A stretch of 64,000 nt of DNA from Actinomadura viridilutea (GCA_003001795.1 PVNI01000001.1:186001-250000), one strand, 5' to 3'; shown: positions 42,046 through 50,720, counted from the stretch's first letter. The notes: generated by a model from the letters alone, not told the origin. Numbers and translations are program-made.

Positions 42046-42333
42046 GTGCTCACGCTGACCAGCGGGGCCGTCCAGGTCATCCGGACCGTGACCGCCGACC
42101 CCGAACTGCCGCCGGAGACCGGAATCCGCATCGAATCCGGCGTCGACGGCTCGGACGCTCTGCGCCTGTCGGTGGCGTCCGCCCCCGAAGAAGGCGACGA
42201 GATCGTAGAGGAGCAGGGCGCCAGGGTGTACCTGGAGCCGCAGGTGGCCCAGCTGCTGTCCGACAAGACCTTGGACGCGCAGGTGGACGCGCAGGGCGAG
42301 GTGGCGTTCACGCTCGCCCAGGCCACCGCCTGA
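42046..42333 (+). CDS. HesB/IscA-like fold protein lacking the cysteine ligands
   Basis: The 95-residue protein starts at a GTG preceded by GAGGAG (42034-42039). Its layout (LTSGAVQVIRTV, GIRIESGVDGSDALRLSVASAPEEGDEIVEEQGARVYLEPQVAQLL in outline) is that of A-type iron-sulfur carrier proteins, including the strand pattern after G-x-R-I. No cysteine is present, so it cannot bind a cluster in the usual way. Actinobacterial proteins annotated as HesB often show this loss. Role unknown. Confidence 0.75.
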   Translation: MLTLTSGAVQVIRTVTADPELPPETGIRIESGVDGSDALRLSVASAPEEGDEIVEEQGARVYLEPQVAQLLSDKTLDAQVDAQGEVAFTLAQATA

Positions 42334-42394
42334 CCGCTCCGTCCGAGGACCCGCCGAGGCCGCCGCGGGCGCGGCGGCGCGCGCCTGGTCACCC

Positions 42395-42442
42395 CGCTCG
42401 ATCAGGACGGCGCTCGATCAGGACGGCGCTCGATCAGGACGG
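42395..42442. repeat. Three perfect 16-bp tandem repeats
   Basis: CGCTCGATCAGGACGG is repeated three times without a mismatch at 42395-42410, 42411-42426 and 42427-42442, between the HesB-like gene and the small membrane peptide gene. A perfect head-to-tail array suggests recent slippage expansion; no hairpin or promoter function is obvious. Confidence 0.9.
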
Positions 42443-42520
42443 CGGTGGACGCGCCGGGACGCCGATCCGGCCGCGGCCGGACCGGCGTCCCGGCGCGCTC
42501 TTTTCTGGGACACTGGCCGG

Positions 42521-42643
42521 GTGGGGTCCTCGTGGCGCGACCAGCCGCGCGGCCTGGCCTGCGCGGTGGTCGCGGGCTTCTTCCTGCTCACGGCGATCGC
42601 GTTCGCGCTGGCGATCGGCGCGTTCGCCGCCGCGCTGAGATGA
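42521..42643 (+). CDS. Small (40-aa) single-pass membrane peptide
   Basis: A short frame from the GTG at 42521 encodes 40 residues: a polar start SSWRDQPRG, one hydrophobic helix (ACAVVAGFFLLTAIAFALAI) and a short AFAAALR tail. It ends 12 bp before the metallo-beta-lactamase-fold gene. Third codon positions are almost all G or C, consistent with coding. There is no convincing ribosome binding site, so it may be leaderless. Function unknown. Confidence 0.55.
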   Translation: MGSSWRDQPRGLACAVVAGFFLLTAIAFALAIGAFAAALR

Positions 42644-42655
42644 AACACTGGTGGA

Positions 42656-43306
42656 ATGCGTCTCACGAAGCTCGGACACGCCTGCGTGCGGATCCAGAAG
42701 GACGACCGGACCATCGTCATCGACCCGGGGGCGTTCACCCCGGAGGCCGACGCCCTGGCGGGCGCCGACGCGGTCCTCATCACGCATGAGCACTTCGACC
42801 ACTTCGACGCCGACCGGCTGCGCAAGGCCATGAACGACGACCCGTCCCTGGAGGTGTGGACGTCCCGGGCCGTCGCCGAGAGCCTGGCCGATCTCGGCGG
42901 CCGCGTGCACCAGGTGGGGCACGGCGACGCGGTGACGGTGGCGGGCTTCGAGGTCCACGTCTACGGGGAGGAGCACGAGATCCTGCACCCGGACGTCCCG
43001 CCGATCCCCAACGTCGGGTTCCTCATCGACGGCGAGGTCTTCCACCCGGGGGACGCGCTGACCGTGCCCAGCGAGCCGGTGCCGACCCTGTGCCTGCCCG
43101 GCAACGCGCCCTGGATGAAGGTCCCGGAGATGTACGCCTACGTCCGCGAGGTGCGGCCCGAACGGGCGTTCGTGGTGCACGACGGGCTGCTCAACGAGAA
43201 CGGCCTGAAGGTGATGGTCAACCACGTCACCAACGCGGGCAAGGAGGCCGGCAAGGACTTCCGGCGCCTCGAGCCGGGCGAGTCGGTGGAACTCGGCTCG
43301 TCGTGA
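42656..43306 (+). CDS. Metallo-beta-lactamase-fold metal-dependent hydrolase
   Basis: The 216-residue protein has the metal motif HEHFDHFD (H-x-H-x-D-H) at about residue 43, and further His at VGHGD and VVHDGLLNENG, which fits the UlaG/YcfU-like MBL hydrolase group. Actinobacterial members of this size are common and of unknown substrate. It starts at the ATG at 42656 and its stop overlaps the HAD gene start (GTGA), so both are coupled. Confidence 0.87.
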   Translation: MRLTKLGHACVRIQKDDRTIVIDPGAFTPEADALAGADAVLITHEHFDHFDADRLRKAMNDDPSLEVWTSRAVAESLADLGGRVHQVGHGDAVTVAGFEVHVYGEEHEILHPDVPPIPNVGFLIDGEVFHPGDALTVPSEPVPTLCLPGNAPWMKVPEMYAYVREVRPERAFVVHDGLLNENGLKVMVNHVTNAGKEAGKDFRRLEPGESVELGSS

Positions 43307-43992
43307 AGCCCATCCAGGCGGTCTTCTTCGACATCGGGGAGACCCTCGTCAACGAGGGCGAGATTTACGGCCGCTGGGCCGACTGGCTGGGCGTGCCCCG
43401 GCACACGTTCCTGGCCAAACTCGGCGCGGTGCTGGCCGCGGGCGGCGACCACAACGACCTGTTCGCCTACTTCCGTCCCGGGTTCGACCTGGCCGCGGAA
43501 GAGAAGAAGCGCGCCGAGGCGGGCGTGCCGAACGGGTTCGGTCCCGAGGACCTCTACCCGGACGCGCGCCCGTGCCTGTCCGCGCTGCGCGCGCAGGGGC
43601 TGTACGTGGGCGTCGCGGGCAACCAGCCCGCCGAGGCCGCGGAGCACTTCGCCACCTTGGGGCTGGAGGCGGACGTGGTCGGCATCTCCGCGCTGTGGGG
43701 GGTGGAGAAGCCCGCCCGGGAGTTCTTCGCCCGGTGCGCGGAGCACGCCGGCGTGCCGCCCGCCCACGTGCTGTACGTGGGGGACCGGATCGACAACGAC
43801 GTGCGGCCCGCCCTCGCCTACGGCATGCGGGTCGCGTTCCTGCGGCGCGGCCCGTGGGGTCACATCCACAACGACGACGAGGCGCTGCGGCGCTGCCAGT
43901 TCGTCCTGGACGACCTCACCGCGCTCCCCGAACTCGTCGCCGCGCACAATGACGGCCGGGCGGTCTCCCCGACGGGCGGCGTCGTCCCGTAA
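43303..43992 (+). CDS. HAD-superfamily hydrolase
   Basis: The 229-residue protein starts at the GTG at 43303, overlapping the upstream stop. Motif I is FFDIGETL: the nucleophile Asp is present but the second Asp (general acid) is Gly, as in a recognised subgroup of HAD proteins. Motif II is in VGVAGNQP (Asn in place of Ser/Thr), motif III K in GVEKPAREFF and motif IV YVGDRIDNDV. Phosphatase activity is possible but the missing acid makes it uncertain. Confidence 0.85.
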   Translation: MKPIQAVFFDIGETLVNEGEIYGRWADWLGVPRHTFLAKLGAVLAAGGDHNDLFAYFRPGFDLAAEEKKRAEAGVPNGFGPEDLYPDARPCLSALRAQGLYVGVAGNQPAEAAEHFATLGLEADVVGISALWGVEKPAREFFARCAEHAGVPPAHVLYVGDRIDNDVRPALAYGMRVAFLRRGPWGHIHNDDEALRRCQFVLDDLTALPELVAAHNDGRAVSPTGGVVP

Positions 43993-44141
43993 GGGTCATC
44001 CCCTAGTCCGTGGGTAGGGGGCCAGAACAGGCCGTTCGGGTGATTCGGCCGGCACGCCCCGTTCGTAGCGTGGTGTACGCGACCCGCAAACGGCGGGGCG
44101 CCCGGCCGACAGGCCCGGTTCCCTCGGGGAGACGAAAGCAA

Positions 44142-44345
44142 ATGGAAGGCCTTTACCGCCCTCGCGACGGGCGAATGATCGCCGGGGTGTGCGCCGGCTT
44201 GGCGCGCCGCTTCGGCGTGAGCGCGGGGACGGTCCGGCTGTTGGCGGTGCTGTCCTGCCTGCTGCCCGGACCGCAGTTCGTCGTCTATCTCATCCTGTGG
44301 GTGATGCTGCCCAGCGAGGACAAGTACGCCGCCCGCACCCGCTGA
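44142..44345 (+). CDS. PspC-domain small membrane protein
   Basis: The 67-residue protein reads LYRPRDGRMIAGVCAGLARRFGVSAGTVRLL and then a hydrophobic helix PQFVVYLILWVMLPSED. This is the PspC domain linked to envelope stress in many bacteria. The ATG at 44142 has weak GGGGAGACGAAAG upstream. It is monocistronic. Confidence 0.9.
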   Translation: MEGLYRPRDGRMIAGVCAGLARRFGVSAGTVRLLAVLSCLLPGPQFVVYLILWVMLPSEDKYAARTR

Positions 44346-44760
44346 GCCACGGCGGGCGCGCGGCGGCGGCCATGGAGCCTGAACCCCCGGCCCGCGGCGC
44401 GCCCCGGCGACGCCCCCGTCGGTGCCGCCCAGAGCCCGCGCGGCCGGACACCGAGTTCCCCCCAGCCATGGCCGCCGCCCGGCCCGAGACCCCGCGTCGC
44501 GTTCCCCCGGTTTCCGATCCCCCGTGACGATCCCCCGTGAAACGTGCCGCGACCGGGATCGGTACGAGTTTCTAGCAGGGCCGAGACCGCCGCGATCTCG
44601 ATTTCCCGTTATTTTCTCCTGATCATTTGAGCTGATCTCGAGGTCATTTTCGCCGCCGGCGTCCGGCGCGCCCGTCCGCCCCGGTGATCGGGATATCGCG
44701 AAAAGCCCGCCTGCGCTCCGCCGGAGGGCCGTCGTCCGGCATCCGCCGCTGGGGGCGAAA
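44346..44760. other. Intergenic stretch without a supported gene
   Basis: About 415 bp between the PspC gene and the terminator of the HTH-Clp_N gene. The segment 44575-44660 is AT-richer (ATTTCCCGTTATTTTCTCCTG region). Open frames are Pro/Arg-rich and lack start signals. I see no RNA gene. Confidence 0.45.
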
Positions 44761-44793
44761 CGCGGCGAGACCGCACGGTGCGGTCTCGCCGCG
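44761..44793 (-). terminator. Terminator of the HTH-Clp_N gene
   Basis: Perfect 14-bp arms at 44761-44774 and 44780-44793 with a 5-base loop; in the minus direction TTTCG follows. It lies 50 bp past the end of the gene at 44844. Confidence 0.75.
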
Positions 44794-44843
44794 TCTGGAG
44801 TTCACACGGATGACGGGCGGCCACCTGGGGGCGGTGCGCGGGC

Positions 44844-45581
44844 TCAGGCGCTCTCGTCGCGCCGGCGCACGATCTCGGCGAGCGCCTCGGTGATCCACTG
44901 CTCGGCGGCGGCCTTGGTGACGCCCAGGTCGGCGAGGACGCGCCCGCCGGACCCCTCGTCGCTGAGCAGGGCCAGCAGGAGGTGTTCGGTGCCGAGGTAG
45001 TTGTGGCCGAGCCGCAGCGCCTCCCGGACGGTCAGGTTGCCCAACCGCTTGGCCTCGACGCCGAACGGCACGTGGCCGGTCACCGTGGCGCCGGCGGACG
45101 GCGGCAGCGCCTCGCGGGCGGCCGTCCGCACCGCGTCCAGCGACACGCCCTGCGCCTCGATCGCCTTGGCGGCCAGCGCCTCCGGCTCGTGCAGCAGGCC
45201 GAGCACGAGGTGCACGCCCTCCACCTGTCCGTGCCCGGCGCCGCGCGCTTCCTCCTGCGCCTGCTCCAGCACGCGGCGGGTCCGCTGGGTGAGCCGCGAG
45301 CTCATGCCGGATTCCAGCGGGTCGGGCCCGTCGGCCCGCGGCACGAAGCGCTTCTGGGCGGCCTGCTTGCTGACGCCCATGCTGCGGCCGATCTCCGTCC
45401 AGGACGCGCCGGACCGACGGGCCTGGTCGACGAAGTGTCCGATGAGATGGTCGGCGAGCTCGCCGAGCCGCTCGGAGAGCAGCATGGCCGTGGCCAGGTG
45501 CTCCAGCGGCCCGGCGTCCTCGGGGGAGGCCGCGACGACGACCTCGATCAGGTCGTCGAGTCGTACGGGGAGGTGTTCCAT
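44844..45581 (-). CDS. HTH plus Clp_N-domain protein (ClpC-adaptor/regulator-like)
   Basis: The 245-residue protein has an N-terminal helical part with a helix-turn-helix-like segment SWTEIGRSMGVSKQAAQKRF (about 60-80) and then two Clp_N repeats (about 98-240; RVLEQAQEEARGAG, GVHLVLGLLHEPEALAAKAIE and YLGTEHLLLALLSDEGSGGRVLADLG). It lacks any AAA+ domain. Clp_N repeats in ClpC recognise substrates and adaptors. Two palindromic operators lie right before the ATG, so DNA binding and autoregulation are plausible. Similar proteins are widespread in actinobacteria with no established role. Confidence 0.87.
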   Translation of the reverse strand: MEHLPVRLDDLIEVVVAASPEDAGPLEHLATAMLLSERLGELADHLIGHFVDQARRSGASWTEIGRSMGVSKQAAQKRFVPRADGPDPLESGMSSRLTQRTRRVLEQAQEEARGAGHGQVEGVHLVLGLLHEPEALAAKAIEAQGVSLDAVRTAAREALPPSAGATVTGHVPFGVEAKRLGNLTVREALRLGHNYLGTEHLLLALLSDEGSGGRVLADLGVTKAAAEQWITEALAEIVRRRDESA

Positions 45582-45629
45582 GCGTCAACCATAGGTTGAC
45601 GCGCAGGGGGCGTCAACCAATGATTGACG
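45582..45629. promoter_or_regulatory. Two tandem operators before the HTH-Clp_N gene
   Basis: Site 1 is a perfect inverted repeat GCGTCAACC-ATA-GGTTGACGC (45582-45602), abutting the start codon. Site 2 is CGTCAACC-AAT-GATTGACG (45611-45629) with one mismatch in the arms. The centres are about 28 bp apart, and each TTGACG arm also resembles a -35 box on the minus strand. Confidence 0.75.
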
Positions 45630-45684
45630 ATTGGGACGGTTGTCCGTCGCCGACGATCAGTCCGAAATCCAGGCGGGGGTCCGT

Positions 45685-45744
45685 GCCCTTTGCTCTGCCC
45701 TTTGCTCTGTCCTTTGCTCTGCCCTTTGCACTGCTCGTTGCACT
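45685..45744. repeat. Five 12-bp tandem repeats
   Basis: The unit GCCCTTTGCTCT is repeated five times from 45685 to 45744 with increasing divergence (copies 1 and 2 identical, copy 3 one change, copy 4 one change, copy 5 three or more). It lies between the HTH-Clp_N promoter and the 3' end of the hydrolase gene. Confidence 0.88.
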
Positions 45745-45815
45745 GTGCTCACCGCGATCTCGGAGAGCTGCGACGTCCCGGCGGTTCCCGCGCCGGGCCC
45801 GCCGGGACGTCTCGC

Positions 45816-46673
45816 CTACGCGTCGACTTGCACGATCTGCTCGGCGTGCGTCCACAGCAGCGCGCCGCCCGCCTCGGGGAGGAAGTGGCGGCGCGCCCCG
45901 GGGATGCGACCGGCCAGCGTCGCGCCGAAGTCCGGTGAGTGCGTGGGGTTGGTGTCCTGGCCGCCGTACCACAGGTCGACGGGGACGGCGATGTCCTCGA
46001 CGGCGAACGGCCAGCGCGACAGGTGCAGCACCGTGTCGCGCGCGTAGCCGCCCGCGCCCTGCGCGAACCCCTCGCTCAGCGCCCGCCGGAACGCCGCCTC
46101 GAAGTCCGGTCGCAGGTAGACGGCGCGGTCGACGGCGGGACTGCCCTCGACGCTCAGCCGCCACATGGTGTCCGGGTCGCCGAAGGCGGCGAACTCCGCC
46201 TCCGCGGCGGCCGGGTCGGACGCCACCAGGTCGACCAGCCCGCGGATGTCCGGCGGCAGGCACTCGGCGAACGCCGGATGCGCCAGCTCGTCGCCGCCCG
46301 ACACCACCGCCGCCGCCGACGCGATCCCGCGGGCGGCGCACGCCAGCGCGAACGGCGCGCCCTGGGAGAAGCCGACCACGCGCGGGGCGTCCAGCCCGAG
46401 CTCGGCCACCAGGTGCGCGACGTCGTCCGCCCAGTCCAGCAGCGTGCGGCCGGGCTGCGGACTGGACGCGCCCAGCCCCGGCCGGTCCACCGTCACCAGC
46501 CGCACGCCCGGCGCGTCGAACCCCAGCCACCTGCTCCACCCGGCGCCGCCGCACAGCAGCACGGGCACGCCGTCGGACGGGCCCCGCTCGGCCCAGCCGA
46601 GCGCGCGTCCGTCGGGAAGCTCGATCGTGCCAAACCGGTCCGGACCGGCGATCTTCAAAGTCATGATCGTCAT
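45816..46673 (-). CDS. Alpha/beta hydrolase
   Basis: The 285-residue protein has the oxyanion segment LLCGGAGWSRW, the strand LVTVDRPGLGAS, the nucleophile elbow GFSQGA and the acid in YGGQDTNPT. Where most family members carry GGH for the catalytic His, it reads PEAGGALLWTHAEQIV, so the His is displaced by about five residues or lost. Two starts, 46673 and 46664, are equally possible (MTIMTLK). The gene is monocistronic and divergent from a UPF0158-like gene with a 62-bp gap. Confidence 0.84.
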   Translation of the reverse strand: MTIMTLKIAGPDRFGTIELPDGRALGWAERGPSDGVPVLLCGGAGWSRWLGFDAPGVRLVTVDRPGLGASSPQPGRTLLDWADDVAHLVAELGLDAPRVVGFSQGAPFALACAARGIASAAAVVSGGDELAHPAFAECLPPDIRGLVDLVASDPAAAEAEFAAFGDPDTMWRLSVEGSPAVDRAVYLRPDFEAAFRRALSEGFAQGAGGYARDTVLHLSRWPFAVEDIAVPVDLWYGGQDTNPTHSPDFGATLAGRIPGARRHFLPEAGGALLWTHAEQIVQVDA

Positions 46674-46735
46674 GCTAGACGCGCAGAAATCGCGTTTCGG
46701 GTACAGGGCGCCGCCGTTTCTGTAGAAACGGACGT

Positions 46736-47275
46736 GTGACGGGATGGGACGAGACGTCGCTGGCGCGGCTGCGCGCGGCGGCGTACCGGTGGGACGGCGA
46801 GGCGGGCGTGGAGGCGCTGCGCTCCCGGCCGCTCGGCCGGGTGCTCCAGTACGCCGGCGACGTCCTGATCGCCGCCCTCGAGCAGGGCGTCCCCGGCGCC
46901 GAGGCGCTGTCCCGCAAGTGCCTGGAGGAGCTGGACGGGCGCGGCCTGCCCGGCGACGCCGAACTGGCCGACCGGCTGTCGGCCGCGCTCGGCGCGCCGC
47001 GCGGCCCGGAGCTCGCCGAGGCGCCGGTCGACCTCGGCGCGCTGGCCGCGGCCCTGGACGACGACGCGCCGTACGCGGTGGACCTGCGCACCGGCGACGT
47101 CCTTCCCGCCGAGGAGGCCGGCCCGTCGTTCACCGAGAGCCTGGAGTACGAGCCCGAACGGTGGCTGGCGTTGTGGGGGGAGCCCGGCGGCGACCGCGGC
47201 GAGGAGGCCCGGCGCGGACGGGCCCGCCGGTGGCTGGCCGAACGCGGCTACCGTCCCGGTCCGCGAACCCTGTGA
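46736..47275 (+). CDS. UPF0158-like conserved hypothetical protein
   Basis: The 179-residue acidic protein starts at the GTG at 46736. The segment LAAALDDDAPYAVDLRTGDVLP, followed by SFTESLEYEPERWLAL, recalls UPF0158 (a strand, D-L-x-T-G-x-V turn, then a helix). The N-terminal 90 residues are helical (LEALRSRPLGRVLQYAGDVLIAALE in outline) and unrecognised. Function unknown. It converges on lysX with a 28-bp gap. Confidence 0.6.
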   Translation: MTGWDETSLARLRAAAYRWDGEAGVEALRSRPLGRVLQYAGDVLIAALEQGVPGAEALSRKCLEELDGRGLPGDAELADRLSAALGAPRGPELAEAPVDLGALAAALDDDAPYAVDLRTGDVLPAEEAGPSFTESLEYEPERWLALWGEPGGDRGEEARRGRARRWLAERGYRPGPRTL

Positions 47276-47303
47276 CCCCGGCCCGAGGGGCCCGCGACGG
47301 CCG

Positions 47304-50300
47304 CTACGACCCCGGCCGGACGAGCGGGAACGGGATCGTCTCCCGGATGCTCTTGCCGGTCAACGTGATGAGCAGCCGGTCGATGCCCATGCCCATGCCC
47401 CCGGCGGGCGGCATCGCGTACTCCAGGGCGCGCAGGAAGTCCTCGTCCAGCTCCATGGCCTCCGGGTCGCCGCCCGCGGCCTGCAGCGACTGCTCGGTGA
47501 GCCGCCGCCGCTGCAGGATCGGGTCGATGAGCTCCGAGTACGCCGTGCCCAGCTCCAGGCCGAACACGATGAGGTCCCACTTCTCGGCCAGCCGCGGGTC
47601 GTCGCGGTGCGGCCGGGTCAGCGGCGAGGTCTCGGCCGGGTAGTCGCGGACGAACGTGGGCGCGTCCAGCGTCTCCTCCACCAGCGCCTCGAACAGCTCC
47701 TGCACGATCTTGCCCTGGCCCCAGCCGGGGTCGACGCTGACGCCCGCCTTCTCGGCGAGGTCGCGCACGGCCCGCCGCGGGGTGTCCGGGGTGATCTCCT
47801 CGCCGAGCGCCCGCGACACCGACCCGTACACGGTGATCTCCCGCCACGGCTCGGCCAGGTCGCACTCGACGCCGTCGCGCACCACCGTCGTCGTGCCGAG
47901 CGCGGCCTTGGCCGCCGCCAGCACCAGCTCCCGCGTCAGCACCGCCATGGAGTCGTAGTCGCCGTACGGCTCGTACGCCTCCAGCATCGTGAACTCGGGG
48001 TTGTGCTTGTTGGACACGCCCTCGTTGCGGAAGTTGCGGTTCAGCTCGAAGACCTTGCCGACCCCGCCGACCAGCAGCCGCTTGAGGTACAGCTCCGGCG
48101 CGATCCGCAGGTACAGCTGCATGTTGTAGGCGTTGATGCGGGTGGTGAACGGGCGGGCCGCCGCGCCGCCGTGGATGGGCTGCAGCATCGGCGTCTCGAC
48201 TTCCAGGAAGCCGCGCTCGCGCAGCGCGTCGCGGACGGCGGCCACCGCGTCGCCGCGCATCCGCAGCATCCGGCGGGCCTCGTCGTTGACGATGAAGTCG
48301 ACGTACCGCTGCCGGACCCGCGCCTCGGGGTCGGCCAGGCCGGTGCGCTTGTTGGGCAGCGGCCGCAGGCACTTGGCGGTCATGGTCCACGACGCGGCCA
48401 GCACCGACAGCTCCCCGGTGCGGGAGGTGACGACCTCGCCGGTCACCCCGACCAGGTCGCCGAGGTCCACCAGGGACTTCCAGCGCCGCAGCGCCTCGGC
48501 GCCGACCGCGTCCTCGGCCAGCATGACCTGCAGGTCGCCGGTCTCGTCGCGCAGCGTCACGAACACCAGGCGGCCGTGCTCGCGGGCCAGCACCACCCGT
48601 CCGGCGACGGCGACCCGCTCGCCGGTGCGCGCGTCCGGCGGCAGGTCCGGGAAGCGGGCGCGGATCTCGGCCGCGTGGTCGGTGCGCGCGAACCCGAGCG
48701 GGTAGGGGTCCATGCCCTCGGCGCGGATGAGGTCGAGCTTGGCGTGCCGCACCCGCTCCTGCTCCGACAGCCGGCGCTGCGGCGGGCGGGGCGTCTGCGC
48801 CGCCTCCTCGATCTCCTGGATCTTGGCGACGACGTCCGGCGGCGGCACGGTGCGGGCGGCGCGCTCCAGCTTGGGCCGGTTGAGGTTCGGCAGGAACCCC
48901 TCGGCGCGCGCGTACGCCAGCCCGAGCCGCACCAGGTCGCGGTTCTGCTCGTAGCAGATGAACCGCGGCCGCCACTCCGGCATGTACTTGGCGTTGGCCA
49001 GGTACAGCGATTCCAGCTGCCAGAACTTCGACGCGAACGACAGGAACCGGTAGTACAGCCGCGCCACGGGTCCGGCGCCGATCTGCGACCCGCGTTCGAA
49101 CGCCGACCGCAGCATCGCGAAGTTCAGCGACAGGTGCTGGGCGCCGAGCGAGGCCACCTTCTCGGCCAGCTTGGCGACCATGTACTCGTTCAGCCCGTTC
49201 TCGGCGGTGCGGTCGCGGCGCATCAGGTCCAGCGACAGGCCGGTGCGGCCCCACGGGACGAAGCTGAGCAGGCCGCGCAGCCTCCCCTCGGCGTCGAACG
49301 CCTCCACCATCACGCAGCGGCCGTCGGTCGGGTCGCCGAGGCGCCCCAGCGCCATGGAGAACCCGCGCTCGGTCTCCTCGCCGCGCCAGGCGTCGGCGCT
49401 GCGGATCAGGTCGGCCATCTCCGCGTCGGGGATCTGCGAGTGCCGGCGGATCCGCACCGTGTACCCGGCCCGCTCCACCCGCCGCACGGCCTGCCGGACC
49501 TGCCGCATCTCGCGGCCGTCGAGGTTGAACTCGGTCAGGTCGATGATGGCCTCGTCGCCGAGCTCCAGCGCGGTGAAGCCGTGCCGCCGGTAGGCGTGCG
49601 CGGCGCGCTCGCCCACGCTGACCGCGCCGGGGATCCACGCGTGCGCCCGGCACTCGCGCAGCCACGCCTCGATCGCCTGGTCCCAGGACTCGGGATCGCC
49701 CAGCGGGTCGCCGCTGGCCAGCGACACCGCGCCCTCCACCCGGTAGGCGATGGCGGCCTTGCCGTTGGGCGCCACGATGACGTCCTTGTCCCGGCGGAGC
49801 GCGAAGTAGCCGAGCGAGTCCTGGTCGCCGTACTCGGCCAGCAGCCTGCGCGCGGCCAGCTCCTCCTCGGCGCTGAGCACCGGATCGCGCCGTCCCGGCC
49901 GGAACATCGCCCAGAACGTGATGATGAGCAGGCCGGTGCCGAGCACGCCGATGATGGTGTCGACCCAGCCGGGCACGTCCACGTCCAGGTCGCCGCCGGT
50001 CAGGCCCGCGCCGAGCACCGTCTGCAGCACCACGTAGACCGGGTGGGTCCACCAGCCGCCGGCCGCGTCCCGGTCGGTGACGGTGACCAGCAGCGCGCCG
50101 ATGCCGCCGCTGACCGCCAGCCACCCGGAGAACACGATCGCGGCCAGGCGCCGGTTGGCCCGGTCGGGCAGCGTGGTGAACTGCCCGCGCGCCGCGACGA
50201 GCAGGCCGAGCACGGCGCAGTACGCCGCCGCGGTGACGATCTCGCCGCCGGCGGTCGGCTCGGCCGGGTCGAGCACCACGGCGATGAGGATCAGCACCGT

Positions 50301-50591
50301 GTACGCCGCGTACAGCCCGAACAGCACCATGAGGATCCGCCAGGCGGCCTTCTTGCGCCGCCGGATCCCCATCGACAGCAGGATGTAGAGCAGGCCGAGC
50401 GGCAGGCTGGGCGACAGCCCGAGGTAGTAGATCCAGCGCAGCGCCCAGATGTCGGCGATCCGCAGGATGAGGTCGGACGAGAGCCACGAGACGATCGACA
50501 AGATGCCCGACAGCCGGGTGTACCAGAAGAACACCGTGGGCACCGACTCGATCAGGCTCCGCCACGCACCGGGCAGGCCCTTGTCCGTCAT
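47304..50591 (-). CDS. lysX: Bifunctional lysylphosphatidylglycerol synthetase / lysyl-tRNA synthetase LysX
   Basis: I start the 1095-residue protein at the ATG at 50591 (GGAG 6 bases upstream); the open frame continues upstream only through a repeat array. Residues 1-240 hold about six to seven membrane helices. Residues about 255-560 form the MprF-type transferase domain (VEGAVSLASGDPLGDPESW, LRRDRTAENGLNEYM). An OB-fold anticodon-binding domain (about 650-740) follows, then a class II LysRS core with motif 2 (FRNEGVSNKHNPEFTMLEAY) and motif 3 (GMGMGIDRLLITLTGKSIRETIPFP). LysX makes Lys-tRNA and transfers lysine to phosphatidylglycerol, giving cationic-peptide resistance. Mycobacterial LysX is similar in length. 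Confidence 0.95.
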   Translation of the reverse strand: MTDKGLPGAWRSLIESVPTVFFWYTRLSGILSIVSWLSSDLILRIADIWALRWIYYLGLSPSLPLGLLYILLSMGIRRRKKAAWRILMVLFGLYAAYTVLILIAVVLDPAEPTAGGEIVTAAAYCAVLGLLVAARGQFTTLPDRANRRLAAIVFSGWLAVSGGIGALLVTVTDRDAAGGWWTHPVYVVLQTVLGAGLTGGDLDVDVPGWVDTIIGVLGTGLLIITFWAMFRPGRRDPVLSAEEELAARRLLAEYGDQDSLGYFALRRDKDVIVAPNGKAAIAYRVEGAVSLASGDPLGDPESWDQAIEAWLRECRAHAWIPGAVSVGERAAHAYRRHGFTALELGDEAIIDLTEFNLDGREMRQVRQAVRRVERAGYTVRIRRHSQIPDAEMADLIRSADAWRGEETERGFSMALGRLGDPTDGRCVMVEAFDAEGRLRGLLSFVPWGRTGLSLDLMRRDRTAENGLNEYMVAKLAEKVASLGAQHLSLNFAMLRSAFERGSQIGAGPVARLYYRFLSFASKFWQLESLYLANAKYMPEWRPRFICYEQNRDLVRLGLAYARAEGFLPNLNRPKLERAARTVPPPDVVAKIQEIEEAAQTPRPPQRRLSEQERVRHAKLDLIRAEGMDPYPLGFARTDHAAEIRARFPDLPPDARTGERVAVAGRVVLAREHGRLVFVTLRDETGDLQVMLAEDAVGAEALRRWKSLVDLGDLVGVTGEVVTSRTGELSVLAASWTMTAKCLRPLPNKRTGLADPEARVRQRYVDFIVNDEARRMLRMRGDAVAAVRDALRERGFLEVETPMLQPIHGGAAARPFTTRINAYNMQLYLRIAPELYLKRLLVGGVGKVFELNRNFRNEGVSNKHNPEFTMLEAYEPYGDYDSMAVLTRELVLAAAKAALGTTTVVRDGVECDLAEPWREITVYGSVSRALGEEITPDTPRRAVRDLAEKAGVSVDPGWGQGKIVQELFEALVEETLDAPTFVRDYPAETSPLTRPHRDDPRLAEKWDLIVFGLELGTAYSELIDPILQRRRLTEQSLQAAGGDPEAMELDEDFLRALEYAMPPAGGMGMGIDRLLITLTGKSIRETIPFPLVRPGS

Positions 50592-50720
50592 GCTGCTCCC
50601 ATCGCGACCATGCTGCCGACCATGCAGCGCCTTCTTTTGTACCGGCTGCGACGCCTTCACGCCTGTCCGCCGCGCGTTGCGCCTCTGTGGGTTGGGACTC
50701 TGTCCTCTGCGAGTGTGTTC

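Noticed and set aside
45685..45744. Minus-strand repeat peptide (AKGRAKDRAKGRAKG) as a coding region
   Set aside because: It belongs to a shadow frame opposite the hydrolase gene and the spacer; there is no start signal or partner domain.
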